64,000 bases of DNA, taken from the NCBI RefSeq assembly GCF_000156375.1, contig NZ_DS996355.1:191325-255324 (forward strand), given 5' to 3'. The notes under the pieces are model-generated. The model did not search any database, had not been told where the DNA came from, and saw only the letters and a list, made by a program, of their open reading frames with translations. The translations under genes were made by a program, and so were the position numbers. This DNA is from Desulfovibrio piger ATCC 29098 (lineage in GTDB: Bacteria > Desulfobacterota > Desulfovibrionia > Desulfovibrionales > Desulfovibrionaceae). Shown here one piece after another: positions 25,870 to 35,130 of the stretch (positions are counted from its first letter, which is position 1; each line of letters opens with the position of its first letter).

Positions 25870-27363
25870 ATGCCCGCTGCGTGTGAACAAGAGCGCATCC
25901 TGTCCGTTACTGAGCTGACGGACAGGATGCGTCGTACTCTGGAGGGGACCTTCCCCTTCGTCTGGGTCCGGGGCGAGATAGGAGAACTGTCTTTCCCCGG
26001 ATCCGGGCATATCTATTTTACCCTCAAGGATGCCGGTGCCCAGCTGCAATGCGTCTGGTTCCGGGACCGCCAGATGCGCGGCCGGAATTTCGACCCCCTG
26101 ACCGGCGAGATCTTTGCCGAGCCCCGGCCGGACCCCGTGCGCCTGCTGCGGCAGGGCTCCGAACTCTTCTGTGCCGGACAGATCAGTGTCTACGGGCCGC
26201 GCGGCAGGTACCAGCTGATCGTGGAGCTGGTGCAGGCCGGAGGGCAGGGCCTGCTGGCCCAGGCCTTTGAGGAGCGCAAACAGGCGCTGGCTGCCCGCGG
26301 TTTTTTTGCTGCGGAGCGCAAGCGTCCGCTGCCTGCCAGCCCCAGCCGCGTGGCACTGGTGACGTCGCCTGCCGGGGCCGCCATCCATGACTTCATGGAA
26401 CTGGCTTCCGTGCGGGGCCTGGGGGCCGAAGTGCGCCTGTTCCCGGTGCGGGTACAGGGCGAAGGCGCTGCCGGACAGATCTGTCGGGCCTTGGACGAGA
26501 TCAACCGCCAGGGCTGGGCTCAGGTCGCGGTGATCATCCGGGGCGGCGGTTCACTGGAAGATCTTTGGTGCTTCAACGAGGAAGAAGTGGCGACAGCCAT
26601 CTTTGCTTCCAAGATCCCGGTGCTGGCCGGTATCGGCCATGAAGTGGACGTGACCCTGGCCGATATGACGGCCGACGTGCGTGCGGCCACTCCGTCCCAC
26701 GCGGCCCAGCTGCTCTGGCCCTTGCGGCGCGAATACTGGCAGCGGCTGGACGAGCTTTCGCTGGCGCTGGAACGCGCACGGCAGGGATGGCTGCAACGGC
26801 AGGAAGACCGGCTCCGGCGTTGCGAGCGTGGCCTGCGCCTGTGTTCGCCTGCACGCCGTCTTGAAGGGGCGGAGCTGCAATTGCGGCAGTGGCAGCAACG
26901 TCTGCTCCAGGCCGGGGAACGTTTGTTGCGGGATCGCGAACAGCGCCTGCAGCACAGTCAGGAGCGTTTGCGGGCCCTCACGGGGCCGGGGCGGCTGGCG
27001 CATCTGCAGCAGCGTCTTGCCCTGCTGGAACAGAAGGTTGGCAATGCCGCACATCTGCTGGTGCGCGGCCGTGAGCAGGTCGTGCGGGACTATACGCGTG
27101 ATCTGGCGCGTCTGGGGCAGGAGGCTGCCTCGCGTCGCGGGCACGAGCTGGAATGTCTGGAGCTGCGCCTTGCGGCCTGCAATCCGCTGGCTCCGCTGGG
27201 ACGCGGCTATGCCGTGGTACGTACGGCCAAAGGGCGCGTGCTTGCTTCGGCCGGGCAGGGCCGTGCCGGGCAGGACGTGCGCATCCTGTTGCAGGACGGG
27301 GAGCTGGAAGCCAGGGTCACTGCAGTGCATCCGCATGACGGGCAGGGAGGGGATCATGCCTGA
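25870..27363 (+). CDS. xseA: Exodeoxyribonuclease VII large subunit
   Basis: Catalytic subunit of ExoVII, which degrades single-stranded DNA to oligonucleotides; 497 residues. The N-terminal OB fold contains FPFVWVRGEIGELS and GHIYFTLKD. The catalytic core has VALVTSPAGAAIHDF, IIRGGGSLEDLWCFNEEEV and GIGHEVDVTLADMTADVRAATPS. A long arginine/glutamine-rich coiled coil (about 300-430) binds the small subunits. The small subunit gene xseB lies downstream but is separated from it by an M23 peptidase gene, which overlaps the xseA stop by 8 bp. Confidence 0.95.
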   Translation: MPAACEQERILSVTELTDRMRRTLEGTFPFVWVRGEIGELSFPGSGHIYFTLKDAGAQLQCVWFRDRQMRGRNFDPLTGEIFAEPRPDPVRLLRQGSELFCAGQISVYGPRGRYQLIVELVQAGGQGLLAQAFEERKQALAARGFFAAERKRPLPASPSRVALVTSPAGAAIHDFMELASVRGLGAEVRLFPVRVQGEGAAGQICRALDEINRQGWAQVAVIIRGGGSLEDLWCFNEEEVATAIFASKIPVLAGIGHEVDVTLADMTADVRAATPSHAAQLLWPLRREYWQRLDELSLALERARQGWLQRQEDRLRRCERGLRLCSPARRLEGAELQLRQWQQRLLQAGERLLRDREQRLQHSQERLRALTGPGRLAHLQQRLALLEQKVGNAAHLLVRGREQVVRDYTRDLARLGQEAASRRGHELECLELRLAACNPLAPLGRGYAVVRTAKGRVLASAGQGRAGQDVRILLQDGELEARVTAVHPHDGQGGDHA

Positions 27364-28249
27364 GCAGTTTTCATTTTTCCAACGGCCGCTCAGCGGCATC
27401 CTGGGGGCAGTGGCCCTGCTCCTGCTATGGGCTTTCCCGGCCATGGCGGCCATGCATCTGGACGTTCCCGCACGGGCAGCCCGCGGCGAGGCCATCCGTG
27501 TGCAGGCCTCCGGTGACGGACCGGCCCGCCCTGTGACCGTCTTCTGGCTGGAGCGCGAGCATGTCATGGCGGCACAGCCGTCGGGGAGCGGCTGGCAGGC
27601 GGAGTTCCTGCTGCCCGTGCCGCTGGACAGCGGCGCCAAAAGCCTTGTCCTGAAAGCACGGACGCAAGACGGCCGACAGGCGGAGGCCCGTGTGGCCTTG
27701 TTCGACAAAAAACGTCCCGTGCAGGCCCTGCGGGTGGACAAAAAATATGTGGACCCGCCGGCAGCAGTGCAGGAACGCATCCGCAAGGACCGGGAAAAGG
27801 CCGGCAAGGCTTTGGACAACTACAGCCCGGAACGTTTGTGGACGGCCCCTTTTGCGCGGCCCGTGCCGGGGGGCGTGTCCAGCAAGTTCGGGCTCAAGCG
27901 GGTCTTCAATGACCAGCCGCGTGGCGTGCATCGCGGGCTCGACCTGCGCGGTGCGGAAGGGACGCCCATCCTGGCCTGTGCCGACGGCCGGGTCGTGCTG
28001 GCCGACGATTTGTATTTTTCCGGCAATGCCGTATATATTGACCACGGGCAGGGAGTGTTCACTTCCTACCTGCACATGTCCCGAATCCTTGTCCGGCCGG
28101 GCGATGTGGTCCGGCGTGGCCAGATCATCGGCAAAGTGGGATCCACGGGGCGGGTCACGGGGCCGCATCTGCACCTTTCCCTGATCGTCCTGGGGCAGGC
28201 GGTGGACCCGGAACCCTTGCTGGAAGCACGTCCCGCTGCCCGGAGATGA
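27356..28249 (+). CDS. M23-family (LytM) metallopeptidase, exported
   Basis: Peptidoglycan endopeptidase of 297 residues with a signal peptide (1-31). An Ig-like N-terminal domain (35-125) is followed by the LytM domain. The zinc site is complete: GVHRGLDLRG supplies His and Asp, and GPHLHLSL the HxH motif. GTPILACADGRVV and YLHMSRILVRPGDVVRRGQIIGKVGSTG are typical of active members. It is therefore likely to be an enzyme, not a degenerate EnvC-type activator. It starts inside the end of xseA with a strong GGGAGGGG and ends 6 bp before xseB, splitting the exonuclease pair. Confidence 0.92.
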   Translation: MPEQFSFFQRPLSGILGAVALLLLWAFPAMAAMHLDVPARAARGEAIRVQASGDGPARPVTVFWLEREHVMAAQPSGSGWQAEFLLPVPLDSGAKSLVLKARTQDGRQAEARVALFDKKRPVQALRVDKKYVDPPAAVQERIRKDREKAGKALDNYSPERLWTAPFARPVPGGVSSKFGLKRVFNDQPRGVHRGLDLRGAEGTPILACADGRVVLADDLYFSGNAVYIDHGQGVFTSYLHMSRILVRPGDVVRRGQIIGKVGSTGRVTGPHLHLSLIVLGQAVDPEPLLEARPAARR

Positions 28250-28255
28250 TGAAGC

Positions 28256-28525
28256 ATGAAAGCCAGAACGACCAAGAAGAACCTGACTTTTGAAGAACGC
28301 ATGGCGCGCCTGCAGGAGATAGTGGAAGCCCTGGAGAACGGGCAGCCGTCGCTGGAAGAGGGGATGGCCCTGTATCAGGAGGGCATGGAATGTTCCCTGC
28401 AATGCCGGCGCCAGCTGGAACAGGCCCGGCAGCAGCTGACGGTCTGGCAGGAAGGACAGGTCCGGGCGTTCCGGCCGGAAGAAAATATGGAAGATTCCCT
28501 GCAACAGAGTGTGGAGCAACGATGA
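28256..28525 (+). CDS. xseB: Exodeoxyribonuclease VII small subunit
   Basis: Helical 89-residue protein that forms the stalk-binding partner of XseA. The family signature FEERMARLQEIVEALENGQ, then LEEGMALYQEGMECSLQCRRQL, is complete. The length is typical (about 75-90). It lies 6 bp after the M23 peptidase and overlaps ispA by 4 bp (ATGA), so its translation is coupled to both neighbours. Confidence 0.93.
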   Translation: MKARTTKKNLTFEERMARLQEIVEALENGQPSLEEGMALYQEGMECSLQCRRQLEQARQQLTVWQEGQVRAFRPEENMEDSLQQSVEQR

Positions 28526-29418
28526 TGATGTCTACAGAAGCCATGAAGTCCCTGCTGAAAGAACGCGGGAAGCTGGTGGAAAGCTATCTGGCGACCTGTC
28601 TTGACGGGCAGGAGATGCCGCCCCGGTTGCGGGAATCCATGCTGTACAGCCTGCAGGCGGGCGGCAAGCGTCTGCGTCCCGTCCTGTGCCTGAGCTGTGC
28701 CGCCCTGTGCGGCCTGAAAGCGGAGGACGTGCTGCCCTTCGCCTCCGCCATCGAGATGGTCCATACCTATTCCCTGATCCACGACGACCTGCCCGCCATG
28801 GATGACGACGACCTGCGCCGCGGCAAGCCGTCCAATCACAAGGCCTTCGACGAGGCGACGGCCATCCTGGCCGGAGATGCCCTGCTGACGGATGCCTTCG
28901 CCCATATGTGCCGGGTGGAACTGCCCGCCGGTCAGGTGCTGCGGGCCATGGCGGAATTTGCCCGTGCCGCCGGTTCGTCCGGCATGGTGGGCGGACAGGA
29001 ATGGGACATGCTCTACACCGGCCTGCCGCCCGTGAGCATGGCGGAGCTGCGCCGCATGCACGCCATGAAGACCGGAGCCCTGTTGCGGGCCTCCTGCGTG
29101 TGCGGTGCGCTGCTGGCCGGTGCCGCGGACGATGTGTGCGAGCGCATCGGCCGTTACGGTGCCGCGCTGGGGGTGGCTTTCCAGATCGCGGACGACATCC
29201 TGGATGTCGTTTCGGATACGGCCACTCTGGGCAAGCCTGCCGGCAGCGATGCCGAACAGGGCAAGAACACCTATCCGGCGCTGGTGGGCCTTGACGAAAG
29301 CCGTCGTCTGGCCCGCGAGCAGGCGGATGCCGCCTGTGCCGCGCTGGCCGGTTTCAACGGCCCCGAAGCCGAATTCCTGCGTGCCCTTGCCGAGTACACC
29401 ATCACGAGAGCGGCCTAA
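28522..29418 (+). CDS. ispA: Polyprenyl diphosphate synthase (FPP/GGPP type)
   Basis: Head-to-tail prenyltransferase condensing IPP with allylic diphosphates; 298 residues. The first aspartate-rich motif is DDLPAMDDDDLRRG and the second is DDILDV, with the basic GGKRLRP motif for IPP. The two residues before the first motif (Leu-Ile-His) suggest a C15-C20 product. Three consecutive ATG codons occur at 28522, 28525 and 28528; I use the first, which overlaps the xseB stop. It lies between xseB and dxs, as in many proteobacteria. Confidence 0.93.
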   Translation: MMMSTEAMKSLLKERGKLVESYLATCLDGQEMPPRLRESMLYSLQAGGKRLRPVLCLSCAALCGLKAEDVLPFASAIEMVHTYSLIHDDLPAMDDDDLRRGKPSNHKAFDEATAILAGDALLTDAFAHMCRVELPAGQVLRAMAEFARAAGSSGMVGGQEWDMLYTGLPPVSMAELRRMHAMKTGALLRASCVCGALLAGAADDVCERIGRYGAALGVAFQIADDILDVVSDTATLGKPAGSDAEQGKNTYPALVGLDESRRLAREQADAACAALAGFNGPEAEFLRALAEYTITRAA

Positions 29419-29421
29419 AAG

Positions 29422-31326
29422 ATGACGGAGAATACTGCACAGTCCCTGCTGGACAGCCTGATCTCACCGAAGCAGGTGATGGATCTTTCTGACGAACAGC
29501 TCCCGGTGCTGGCTGCGGAGCTGCGCAAGCGCATCATCGATGTGGTGTCCAAGAACGGCGGGCATCTGGCCCCCTCGCTGGGGGTCGTGGAATTGACCCT
29601 GGCCCTGCTGCATACCTTCAATATGGAGCAGGACAAGATCGTCTGGGACGTGGGGCATCAGGCCTACGCCTACAAGCTGCTGACCGGACGCGCCTCCCAG
29701 TTCCACACCCTGCGTACCCTGGGAGGCCTTGCGGGCTTTCCGCGCCGCAGTGAGAGCCCGTATGACCGCTTTGGGGTGGGGCATTCCTCCACATCCATCT
29801 CCGCGGCCCTTGGCATGGCCATGGCCCGTGACCTGGCCGGCGGCAAGGAGCATGTGCTGGCCGTCATCGGTGACGGCTCCCTGACCGCGGGCGAGGCCTT
29901 CGAAGGCCTGAACCTGGCCGGACATATGGGACGTCGGCTCATCGTGGTGCTCAACGACAACGAGATCTCCATCTCGCCCAATGTGGGCGCCCTGTCCCTG
30001 TTCCTGAGCCGTACGCTGTCCCGGCGCTGGGTACGGCAGACGCGCAAGGATGTGCTCCAGCTTTTACGCTCCATCCCCCGTATCGGCCAGAAGCTGGCCC
30101 TGTACGCCATGCGCGGCGAATGGAGCTTCAAATCCTTTTTCACGCCCGGCATGCTGTTCGAAGCCTTCCGCTTCACCTATATCGGGCCTGTGGACGGGCA
30201 CGACCTGCCCGCTCTGTGCCGTCATTTGCAGATGGCGGCAGCCGTGGAAGACGGGCCGGTGCTGCTGCATGTGCGCACCTGCAAGGGCAAGGGCTATGCC
30301 CCGGCGGAGAAAGATCCCACGCATTTCCATGGTGTGGGCCACTTTGAGCCGGAAACGGGCCTGCTCATCCCCAGCAGCAACAAGACGCCTTCCTTTACCG
30401 GCATCTTCGGCAAGACACTGGTCGAGCTGGCGGAAAAAGATGACCGCCTGCTGGCCATCACGGCAGCCATGCCCGAAGGCACGGGGACGAACCTTTTTGA
30501 AGAGCGCTTCCCGGAGCGTTTCGTGGACGTGGGCATCTGCGAACAGCACGCCGTCACCTTTGCCGCCGGTCTGGCGGCCAGCGGCTTCCATCCCGTGGTG
30601 GCCATCTATTCCACGTTCCTGCAGCGTGCCTATGACCAGATCGTCCATGACGTCTGCCTGCAGAAATTGCCCGTGACCTTCTGTGTGGACCGGGCAGGTC
30701 TGGTGGGCGAGGACGGGGCCACGCACCACGGTGTCTTCGATATCGCCTATCTGCGCCATATCCCCGAGATGACCCTGCTGGCCCCCCGTGACGAGAACAT
30801 GCTGCGCCATTGCCTGCTGACGGCCACCACGTCCGGTGGGCCCTGCGCCGTGCGCTATCCGCGCGGTGCCGGTATGGGAGTCCCGCTGGATGCCGAGCTG
30901 CGTCTGCTGCCTTCTGCCCAGGGTGAGATCGTGCAGGACGGGGAGCGGGTGGCCATCGTGGCCGTAGGCAATCGCGTGCGCCCGGCTCTGGAAGCCGCGG
31001 CAGCCATCGAAAAGGAATTCGGCTTCCGGCCGCTGGTCTTCGATCCCATCTGGCTCAAGCCGCTGCCTGCGGTGCAGCTGGCCGAGATCGCCCGCACATT
31101 CGACAACGTCGTCTTTGTGGAAGAAGGTTGCCTGGCAGGTGGTTTTGCCTCGGCCGTGCTGGAACGCTGGGCCGATGACGGCCTGTTGCGCGGCCAGCGT
31201 ATCCGCCGACTGGGTATCGGCGATGCCTTCGTGGAGCACGGGACTCAGGCCCAGTTGCGCGAACTGGTGGGCCTGCGGGCACCGGACATCATCCGGGCCG
31301 TGCGGGAACTGGTCCTGAAGGACTGA
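29422..31326 (+). CDS. dxs: 1-deoxy-D-xylulose-5-phosphate synthase
   Basis: Thiamine-diphosphate enzyme that condenses pyruvate and glyceraldehyde 3-phosphate, the first MEP-pathway step; 634 residues, normal length. VWDVGHQAYAYKLLTGR and GVGHSSTSISAALGMA lie in the first domain. The ThDP/Mg motif is GDGSLTAGEAFEGLN, closing with VVLNDNEISISPNVGAL. The catalytic glutamate region is VDVGICEQHAVTFAAGLA. It starts 3 bp after ispA and ends the operon, with a clear terminator. Confidence 0.96.
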   Translation: MTENTAQSLLDSLISPKQVMDLSDEQLPVLAAELRKRIIDVVSKNGGHLAPSLGVVELTLALLHTFNMEQDKIVWDVGHQAYAYKLLTGRASQFHTLRTLGGLAGFPRRSESPYDRFGVGHSSTSISAALGMAMARDLAGGKEHVLAVIGDGSLTAGEAFEGLNLAGHMGRRLIVVLNDNEISISPNVGALSLFLSRTLSRRWVRQTRKDVLQLLRSIPRIGQKLALYAMRGEWSFKSFFTPGMLFEAFRFTYIGPVDGHDLPALCRHLQMAAAVEDGPVLLHVRTCKGKGYAPAEKDPTHFHGVGHFEPETGLLIPSSNKTPSFTGIFGKTLVELAEKDDRLLAITAAMPEGTGTNLFEERFPERFVDVGICEQHAVTFAAGLAASGFHPVVAIYSTFLQRAYDQIVHDVCLQKLPVTFCVDRAGLVGEDGATHHGVFDIAYLRHIPEMTLLAPRDENMLRHCLLTATTSGGPCAVRYPRGAGMGVPLDAELRLLPSAQGEIVQDGERVAIVAVGNRVRPALEAAAAIEKEFGFRPLVFDPIWLKPLPAVQLAEIARTFDNVVFVEEGCLAGGFASAVLERWADDGLLRGQRIRRLGIGDAFVEHGTQAQLRELVGLRAPDIIRAVRELVLKD

Positions 31327-31353
31327 TCATTTTATTGCATCAACGGGAACGAA

Positions 31354-31384
31354 AGGAGCGTACCTGCCGGTACGCTCTTTTTTT
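31354..31384 (+). terminator. Rho-independent terminator after dxs
   Basis: GAGCGTACC and GGTACGCTC arms with a TGCC loop, followed by seven T residues. Confidence 0.88.
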
Positions 31385-31574
31385 ATGTATGCTGGGGAAA
31401 AGAAGGCCGGGCGCGCGATTTTGGGATGAGGAAGATCCCAGAGGGATAGCGTTCCGGCAGGAGGATGGAAGGTAATAGGCAGACGTTGGCGAAGATATGC
31501 GCACAGGGAACAGGCCTTCTGTACGGAGGGGGAAAGGCCGGGAATCTGCTGCTCTTGCCGCCGGATGCAGTGCC

Positions 31575-32642
31575 TCAGTTTTTCTGGGCGCTTTGCCGGT
31601 TTTCGACATAAAAGCGGATGCTGCCCCCTTTGAGATGGGCCATGATATTGCCGGGCAGCTGGAAGGTGGTGCCGCCCCGGCCATCCTGCCAGGCTTGGTC
31701 AAGGGCCAGCAGCGTGGCGGAACGGGCCTGACCGCCGGAAAGGCGGGCCAGCCGGGCAACGGCCCGGTGGTAAAGACGCAGCCTCAGGGCCGCATGCGCC
31801 CCCCGCAACAGGGCGCGGGGCAGGGTGATGCTGCCGGAGGCCTCCTGCCAGGGCGTACGGGCAAGATGGCGTTCCAGCTCCTGCTGCCAGTAGTCCCCGT
31901 CGATACCGGCCAGTTCCCAGAGATGCAGGCAGGCTTCCTCAAGACGGGGGTTCTCCTGCCGCAGGAGGGGGAGGACGGTATGCCGCAGGCGATTGCGGGT
32001 ATAGCGGGTATCCGCGTTGCTGCTGTCTTCCCGCCAGAGGATGCCGCAGTGGTGCAGAAGCTCTTTCAGAGCACGGTTATCCGTACGGAGCAGGGGACGC
32101 AGCAGATGCCGTTCCGCATCTTCGGCCCGCATGCCGCCCAGTGCCGGCCAGCCGGTACCGCGCAGGAAGCGGAGCAGCTGGTCTTCGGCCACATCGCTCC
32201 GGTGATGCCCCAGCAGGATGGCTGTGGCGCCACATGCCAGTCTGGCCTGCTCCAGCAGGGCATAACGCGCCAGCCTGGCTGCCTCCTCCGTTCCCAGACC
32301 GTCTTGCCGTGCCAGGCGGGCCACATCTGCCGTCAGGATGCGGCAGGGGATGCGCCAGTCCTGACAGAGCCGGGCCACGAAGGCGGTATCCTCGGCGGAT
32401 TCCGGACGCAGCTGATGGTCCACCGTTGCCACATGCAGCCGCCAGTTATGCCGGGGGGCCAGCAGGACCATGATGAACAAAAGGGCTGTCGAATCCGCAC
32501 CGCCGGAAACGGCCAGCAGCCAGCTTTTTCCGTCAGCCATCTTCAGGCCGTCACGACAAAAACGCTCCACATCCAGGCACAGACGGGCCAGCCGGGACGG
32601 GAGCGTTTGCAGTTCGGGGATGGGGATCATGCCGCAGGGCAT
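31575..32642 (-). CDS. tilS: tRNA(Ile)-lysidine synthetase
   Basis: Converts C34 of the CAU anticodon of tRNA-Ile2 to lysidine, changing decoding from AUG to AUA. The PP-loop LLAVSGGADSTALL is near residues 41-54, followed by ATVDHQLRPES and LLGHHRSDVAEDQLLRFLRGTG, both characteristic. At 355 residues it is a short form with a reduced C-terminal domain. The start was set at the ATG 5 bp after the upstream hypothetical gene; an ATG at 32630 is an alternative. It is the last gene of the hem/sirohaem operon. Confidence 0.92.
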   Translation of the reverse strand: MPCGMIPIPELQTLPSRLARLCLDVERFCRDGLKMADGKSWLLAVSGGADSTALLFIMVLLAPRHNWRLHVATVDHQLRPESAEDTAFVARLCQDWRIPCRILTADVARLARQDGLGTEEAARLARYALLEQARLACGATAILLGHHRSDVAEDQLLRFLRGTGWPALGGMRAEDAERHLLRPLLRTDNRALKELLHHCGILWREDSSNADTRYTRNRLRHTVLPLLRQENPRLEEACLHLWELAGIDGDYWQQELERHLARTPWQEASGSITLPRALLRGAHAALRLRLYHRAVARLARLSGGQARSATLLALDQAWQDGRGGTTFQLPGNIMAHLKGGSIRFYVENRQSAQKN

Positions 32643-32647
32643 TCCGC

Positions 32648-32983
32648 TTAGTTGGGGATATTGAGTTCTTTCAGGGTATCCGTGATGTAGTCCATCATGT
32701 GGCGCTGCAGCTCGGGCGAGGCATAGGCCACGCATTCACAGCGGATGCGGCCCCGGGCTCGCACCAGCAGCTCCAGACGCAGGCTGGTCTCTTCGCATTC
32801 CAGCGCCATGACATAGGGGCCGCACTGGCTTTCGTGTTCCTTCTGCACGGCGCTGAGCATATGGGCGGGGATGGGCAGCCAGTAGATGCCGTCCAGTCCG
32901 GCGCCCAGATCCATGGCATCCAGATGTTCGCACAGACGCTTGGTCTCTTCGGCACGCAGGTCATCGATGAGGAAATAGCGCAT
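32648..32983 (-). CDS. Conserved hypothetical protein between hemA and tilS
   Basis: 111 residues, soluble, no signal peptide; I do not recognise a characterised family. The N-terminus MRYFLIDDLRAEETKRLCEH and a central WLPIPAHMLSAVQKEH suggest an alpha/beta fold. A strand pair follows (YVMALECEETSLRLELLVRARG), with a C-terminal helix. It has four cysteines without a clear metal-binding pattern. Its start shares one base with the hemA stop codon, so it is translationally coupled to hemA. Confidence 0.78.
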   Translation of the reverse strand: MRYFLIDDLRAEETKRLCEHLDAMDLGAGLDGIYWLPIPAHMLSAVQKEHESQCGPYVMALECEETSLRLELLVRARGRIRCECVAYASPELQRHMMDYITDTLKELNIPN

Positions 32984-34287
32984 TATTCGTGCTCTCCGTT
33001 GTTCCGGGCACTACAGGTACAGCCCTGGTCAAGGTTGAAGATGCGGCGCATGAGGCTGATGCGCGGCGCGCTGCCTTCCTGCGACATGGTACCGCGCTTG
33101 AGGAACATGATGGGGTCGTGGTTCAGCTTGCGGACCAGAGCCAGTGCCATGACTTCGATGGCTTCGCGCGTGGCGTCATCCACATGGCCCAGACGTTTCA
33201 GGGTGCGGGCCACTTCTTCATGGGCGGCGTTCTCGCCATGCTGGATGAGATCCACGATGGTGGGCTGCACGTCCAGACTGCACAGCCACTGCCGGAAGAT
33301 GTCCACTTCCTCGTCCACGATCTCGGCGGCTTTCTGGGCCTCGTCGCGACGGGTGGCCAGGTTCTCTTCCACCACTTCCTTGAGGTCGTCGATATCGTAA
33401 AGATAGACGTTGTCCAGGCCGTTGACGTCGGGGTCGATGTCACGGGGGACGGCGATGTCGATGAAGAACATGGGCCGGTTCTTGCGCGCCTTGAGCACAC
33501 CGCGGATGTCACGGGCGCGGATGACGGGATCCGGTGAACCGGTGGATGTGATGATGATGTCCACTTTCGTCAGATGGGACGCCAGGGACTCGAAGGGCAG
33601 GGCTCGGCCATTGAACTGGCGCGCCAGCTCTTCACCGCGCGAGAACGTGCGGTTGGCCACCAGAATCTCGTCCACACCGGCCTGGAGCAGGTGGGTGGCG
33701 GCCAGTTCGGCCATTTCGCCGGCGCCCACCAGCATGGCCTTGTGGTGCTGCATCTCGCCGAAGATGCGCTTGGCCAGTTCCACGGCGGCATAACTGATGG
33801 AAACGGCGCTGGAGGCCACGGCGGTCTCGGTACGCACACGCTTGGCCACGGAAAACGCCTTGTGCAGCAGGCGGTTGAGGATCACGCCGGTGGCATGGCA
33901 GGCGGCCGCCTTGCGGTAGGCGCTCTTGAGCTGTCCCAGGATCTGGGGCTCGCCCAGGATCATGGAGTCCAGACTGGAAGCCACGGAGAACAGGTGCCGC
34001 ACGGCATCCATGTTCTTGTAGATGTAGACATAGGGCCGGAGCTCTTCGGGGTCGGTACCGCGTGCGGTGGCCCAGCGTTCCAGGATACGGCCCGCCACAT
34101 CGCCATGACCGGTGGCAAGCAGTTCCACACGGTTGCAGGTGGAAAGGATCATGGCTTCACCGATGACGTCGTCACACGGCAGGGCCCAGTTTTCCCGGCT
34201 GCAAAAATCCACAAGGGCGAAACGTTCGCGCACGTCCACACCGGCGGTGCGATGGTTCAGGCCAACAAGTACGATATCACAATCCAT
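32983..34287 (-). CDS. hemA: Glutamyl-tRNA reductase
   Basis: First committed step of the C5 tetrapyrrole pathway: NADPH reduction of Glu-tRNA to glutamate semialdehyde; 434 residues. The catalytic cysteine is in ILSTCNRVEL (about residue 50). The conserved EPQILGQLKSAYRKA, the NADPH-binding MLVGAGEMAELAATHL and FIDIAVPRDIDPDVNGLDNVYLYD are all present. The C-terminal dimerisation domain ends in an unusual short tail (GCTCSARNNGEHE). It sits after a HemX/CcsA-like gene and a sirohaem synthase, consistent with haem made through sirohaem in sulfate reducers. Confidence 0.96.
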   Translation of the reverse strand: MDCDIVLVGLNHRTAGVDVRERFALVDFCSRENWALPCDDVIGEAMILSTCNRVELLATGHGDVAGRILERWATARGTDPEELRPYVYIYKNMDAVRHLFSVASSLDSMILGEPQILGQLKSAYRKAAACHATGVILNRLLHKAFSVAKRVRTETAVASSAVSISYAAVELAKRIFGEMQHHKAMLVGAGEMAELAATHLLQAGVDEILVANRTFSRGEELARQFNGRALPFESLASHLTKVDIIITSTGSPDPVIRARDIRGVLKARKNRPMFFIDIAVPRDIDPDVNGLDNVYLYDIDDLKEVVEENLATRRDEAQKAAEIVDEEVDIFRQWLCSLDVQPTIVDLIQHGENAAHEEVARTLKRLGHVDDATREAIEVMALALVRKLNHDPIMFLKRGTMSQEGSAPRISLMRRIFNLDQGCTCSARNNGEHE

Positions 34288-34302
34288 ATCAACGTCGGTG
34301 GA

Positions 34303-35130
34303 TTAAGGTTTGATGAAGGAATGATGCGTTTCCATCAGGGTATTGACGACCACGATGGAGAAAAGGCTCAGGCCGAAGACCAGCACCATCAGGCGGGCAG
34401 GCTTGCGGCCGCGCCAGCCGGTAGCCAGACGGCCATGGAACACATAGGCCATGAGCAGCCAGACGATGATGCTGACCACTTCCTTGGGGTCACCGGTGAA
34501 GGTGGCACCGTAGACGGGCTTGGCCCAGAACAGGCCGGAGACGACACCCAGCGTGTACAGCGGGAACGAAGCCGCCACGCCGAAGGCATTGATCTTGTCC
34601 AGCAGGGAAAGGGCCGGCATGTCCTGCCAGAAGCCTTCCATGCGTTGCTTGCTCTTGATGCGCCGTTCCAGGAACAGGAACAGGGAGCTGGCGGCAAAAG
34701 CCAGCGTCATGAGGCCCATGCTGAGGAACAGCGCCCCCACGTGCAGGGCGTAGAAAGACCCCTTGAGCTGGGGAGGCACCTGCACCACGGCGGAGAGATA
34801 CGGGGCGGAAACGGCAAAGAGGATGAGGGCCAGCGGCGTGGCCAGCAGGAGCAGGGCTTCCTGCTTGTACCGCAGGCGGCTGACAAGCCCGCACAGCAGG
34901 ACGAACCAGGCCAGCATCTGCAGATAGCCGCCAAGGCTCAGGCCCGTGGGCATGGTCTTGTGGAAGCCGAGCAGGAGGGAGAACGTCTGGCAGACGAATC
35001 CCAGTCCCGCCAGCCAGCAGCCCAGCCGCCGCCAGAAGGCATTGCGCAGCAGCATGCCGGCCAGACCGGCCACAGTGGCAGCGCCGTAACAACACAGGGT
35101 CAGTAGGGTGGAGGTCTCAGGCGATAACAT
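34303..35130 (-). CDS. HemX/CcsA-like cytochrome c assembly membrane protein
   Basis: 275 residues with about eight membrane helices, of the CcsA/ResC/HemX superfamily. The last helices carry GLFWAKPVYGATFTGDPKEV, which aligns with the tryptophan-rich haem motif of CcsA but lacks its WxWD core. Histidines in YALHVGALFLSMG and YVFHGRL are in the positions of haem ligands. The lost tryptophan motif and the position beside hemA favour a HemX-type role in controlling glutamyl-tRNA reductase over haem ligation. The start at 35130 lies 14 nt inside the sirohaem gene, with GGAG upstream. Confidence 0.82.
   Translation of the reverse strand: MLSPETSTLLTLCCYGAATVAGLAGMLLRNAFWRRLGCWLAGLGFVCQTFSLLLGFHKTMPTGLSLGGYLQMLAWFVLLCGLVSRLRYKQEALLLLATPLALILFAVSAPYLSAVVQVPPQLKGSFYALHVGALFLSMGLMTLAFAASSLFLFLERRIKSKQRMEGFWQDMPALSLLDKINAFGVAASFPLYTLGVVSGLFWAKPVYGATFTGDPKEVVSIIVWLLMAYVFHGRLATGWRGRKPARLMVLVFGLSLFSIVVVNTLMETHHSFIKP

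Noticed and set aside
24109..26388. 759-codon frame antisense to proS and xseA
   Set aside because: Spans two clearly coding genes and has the same shadow composition.
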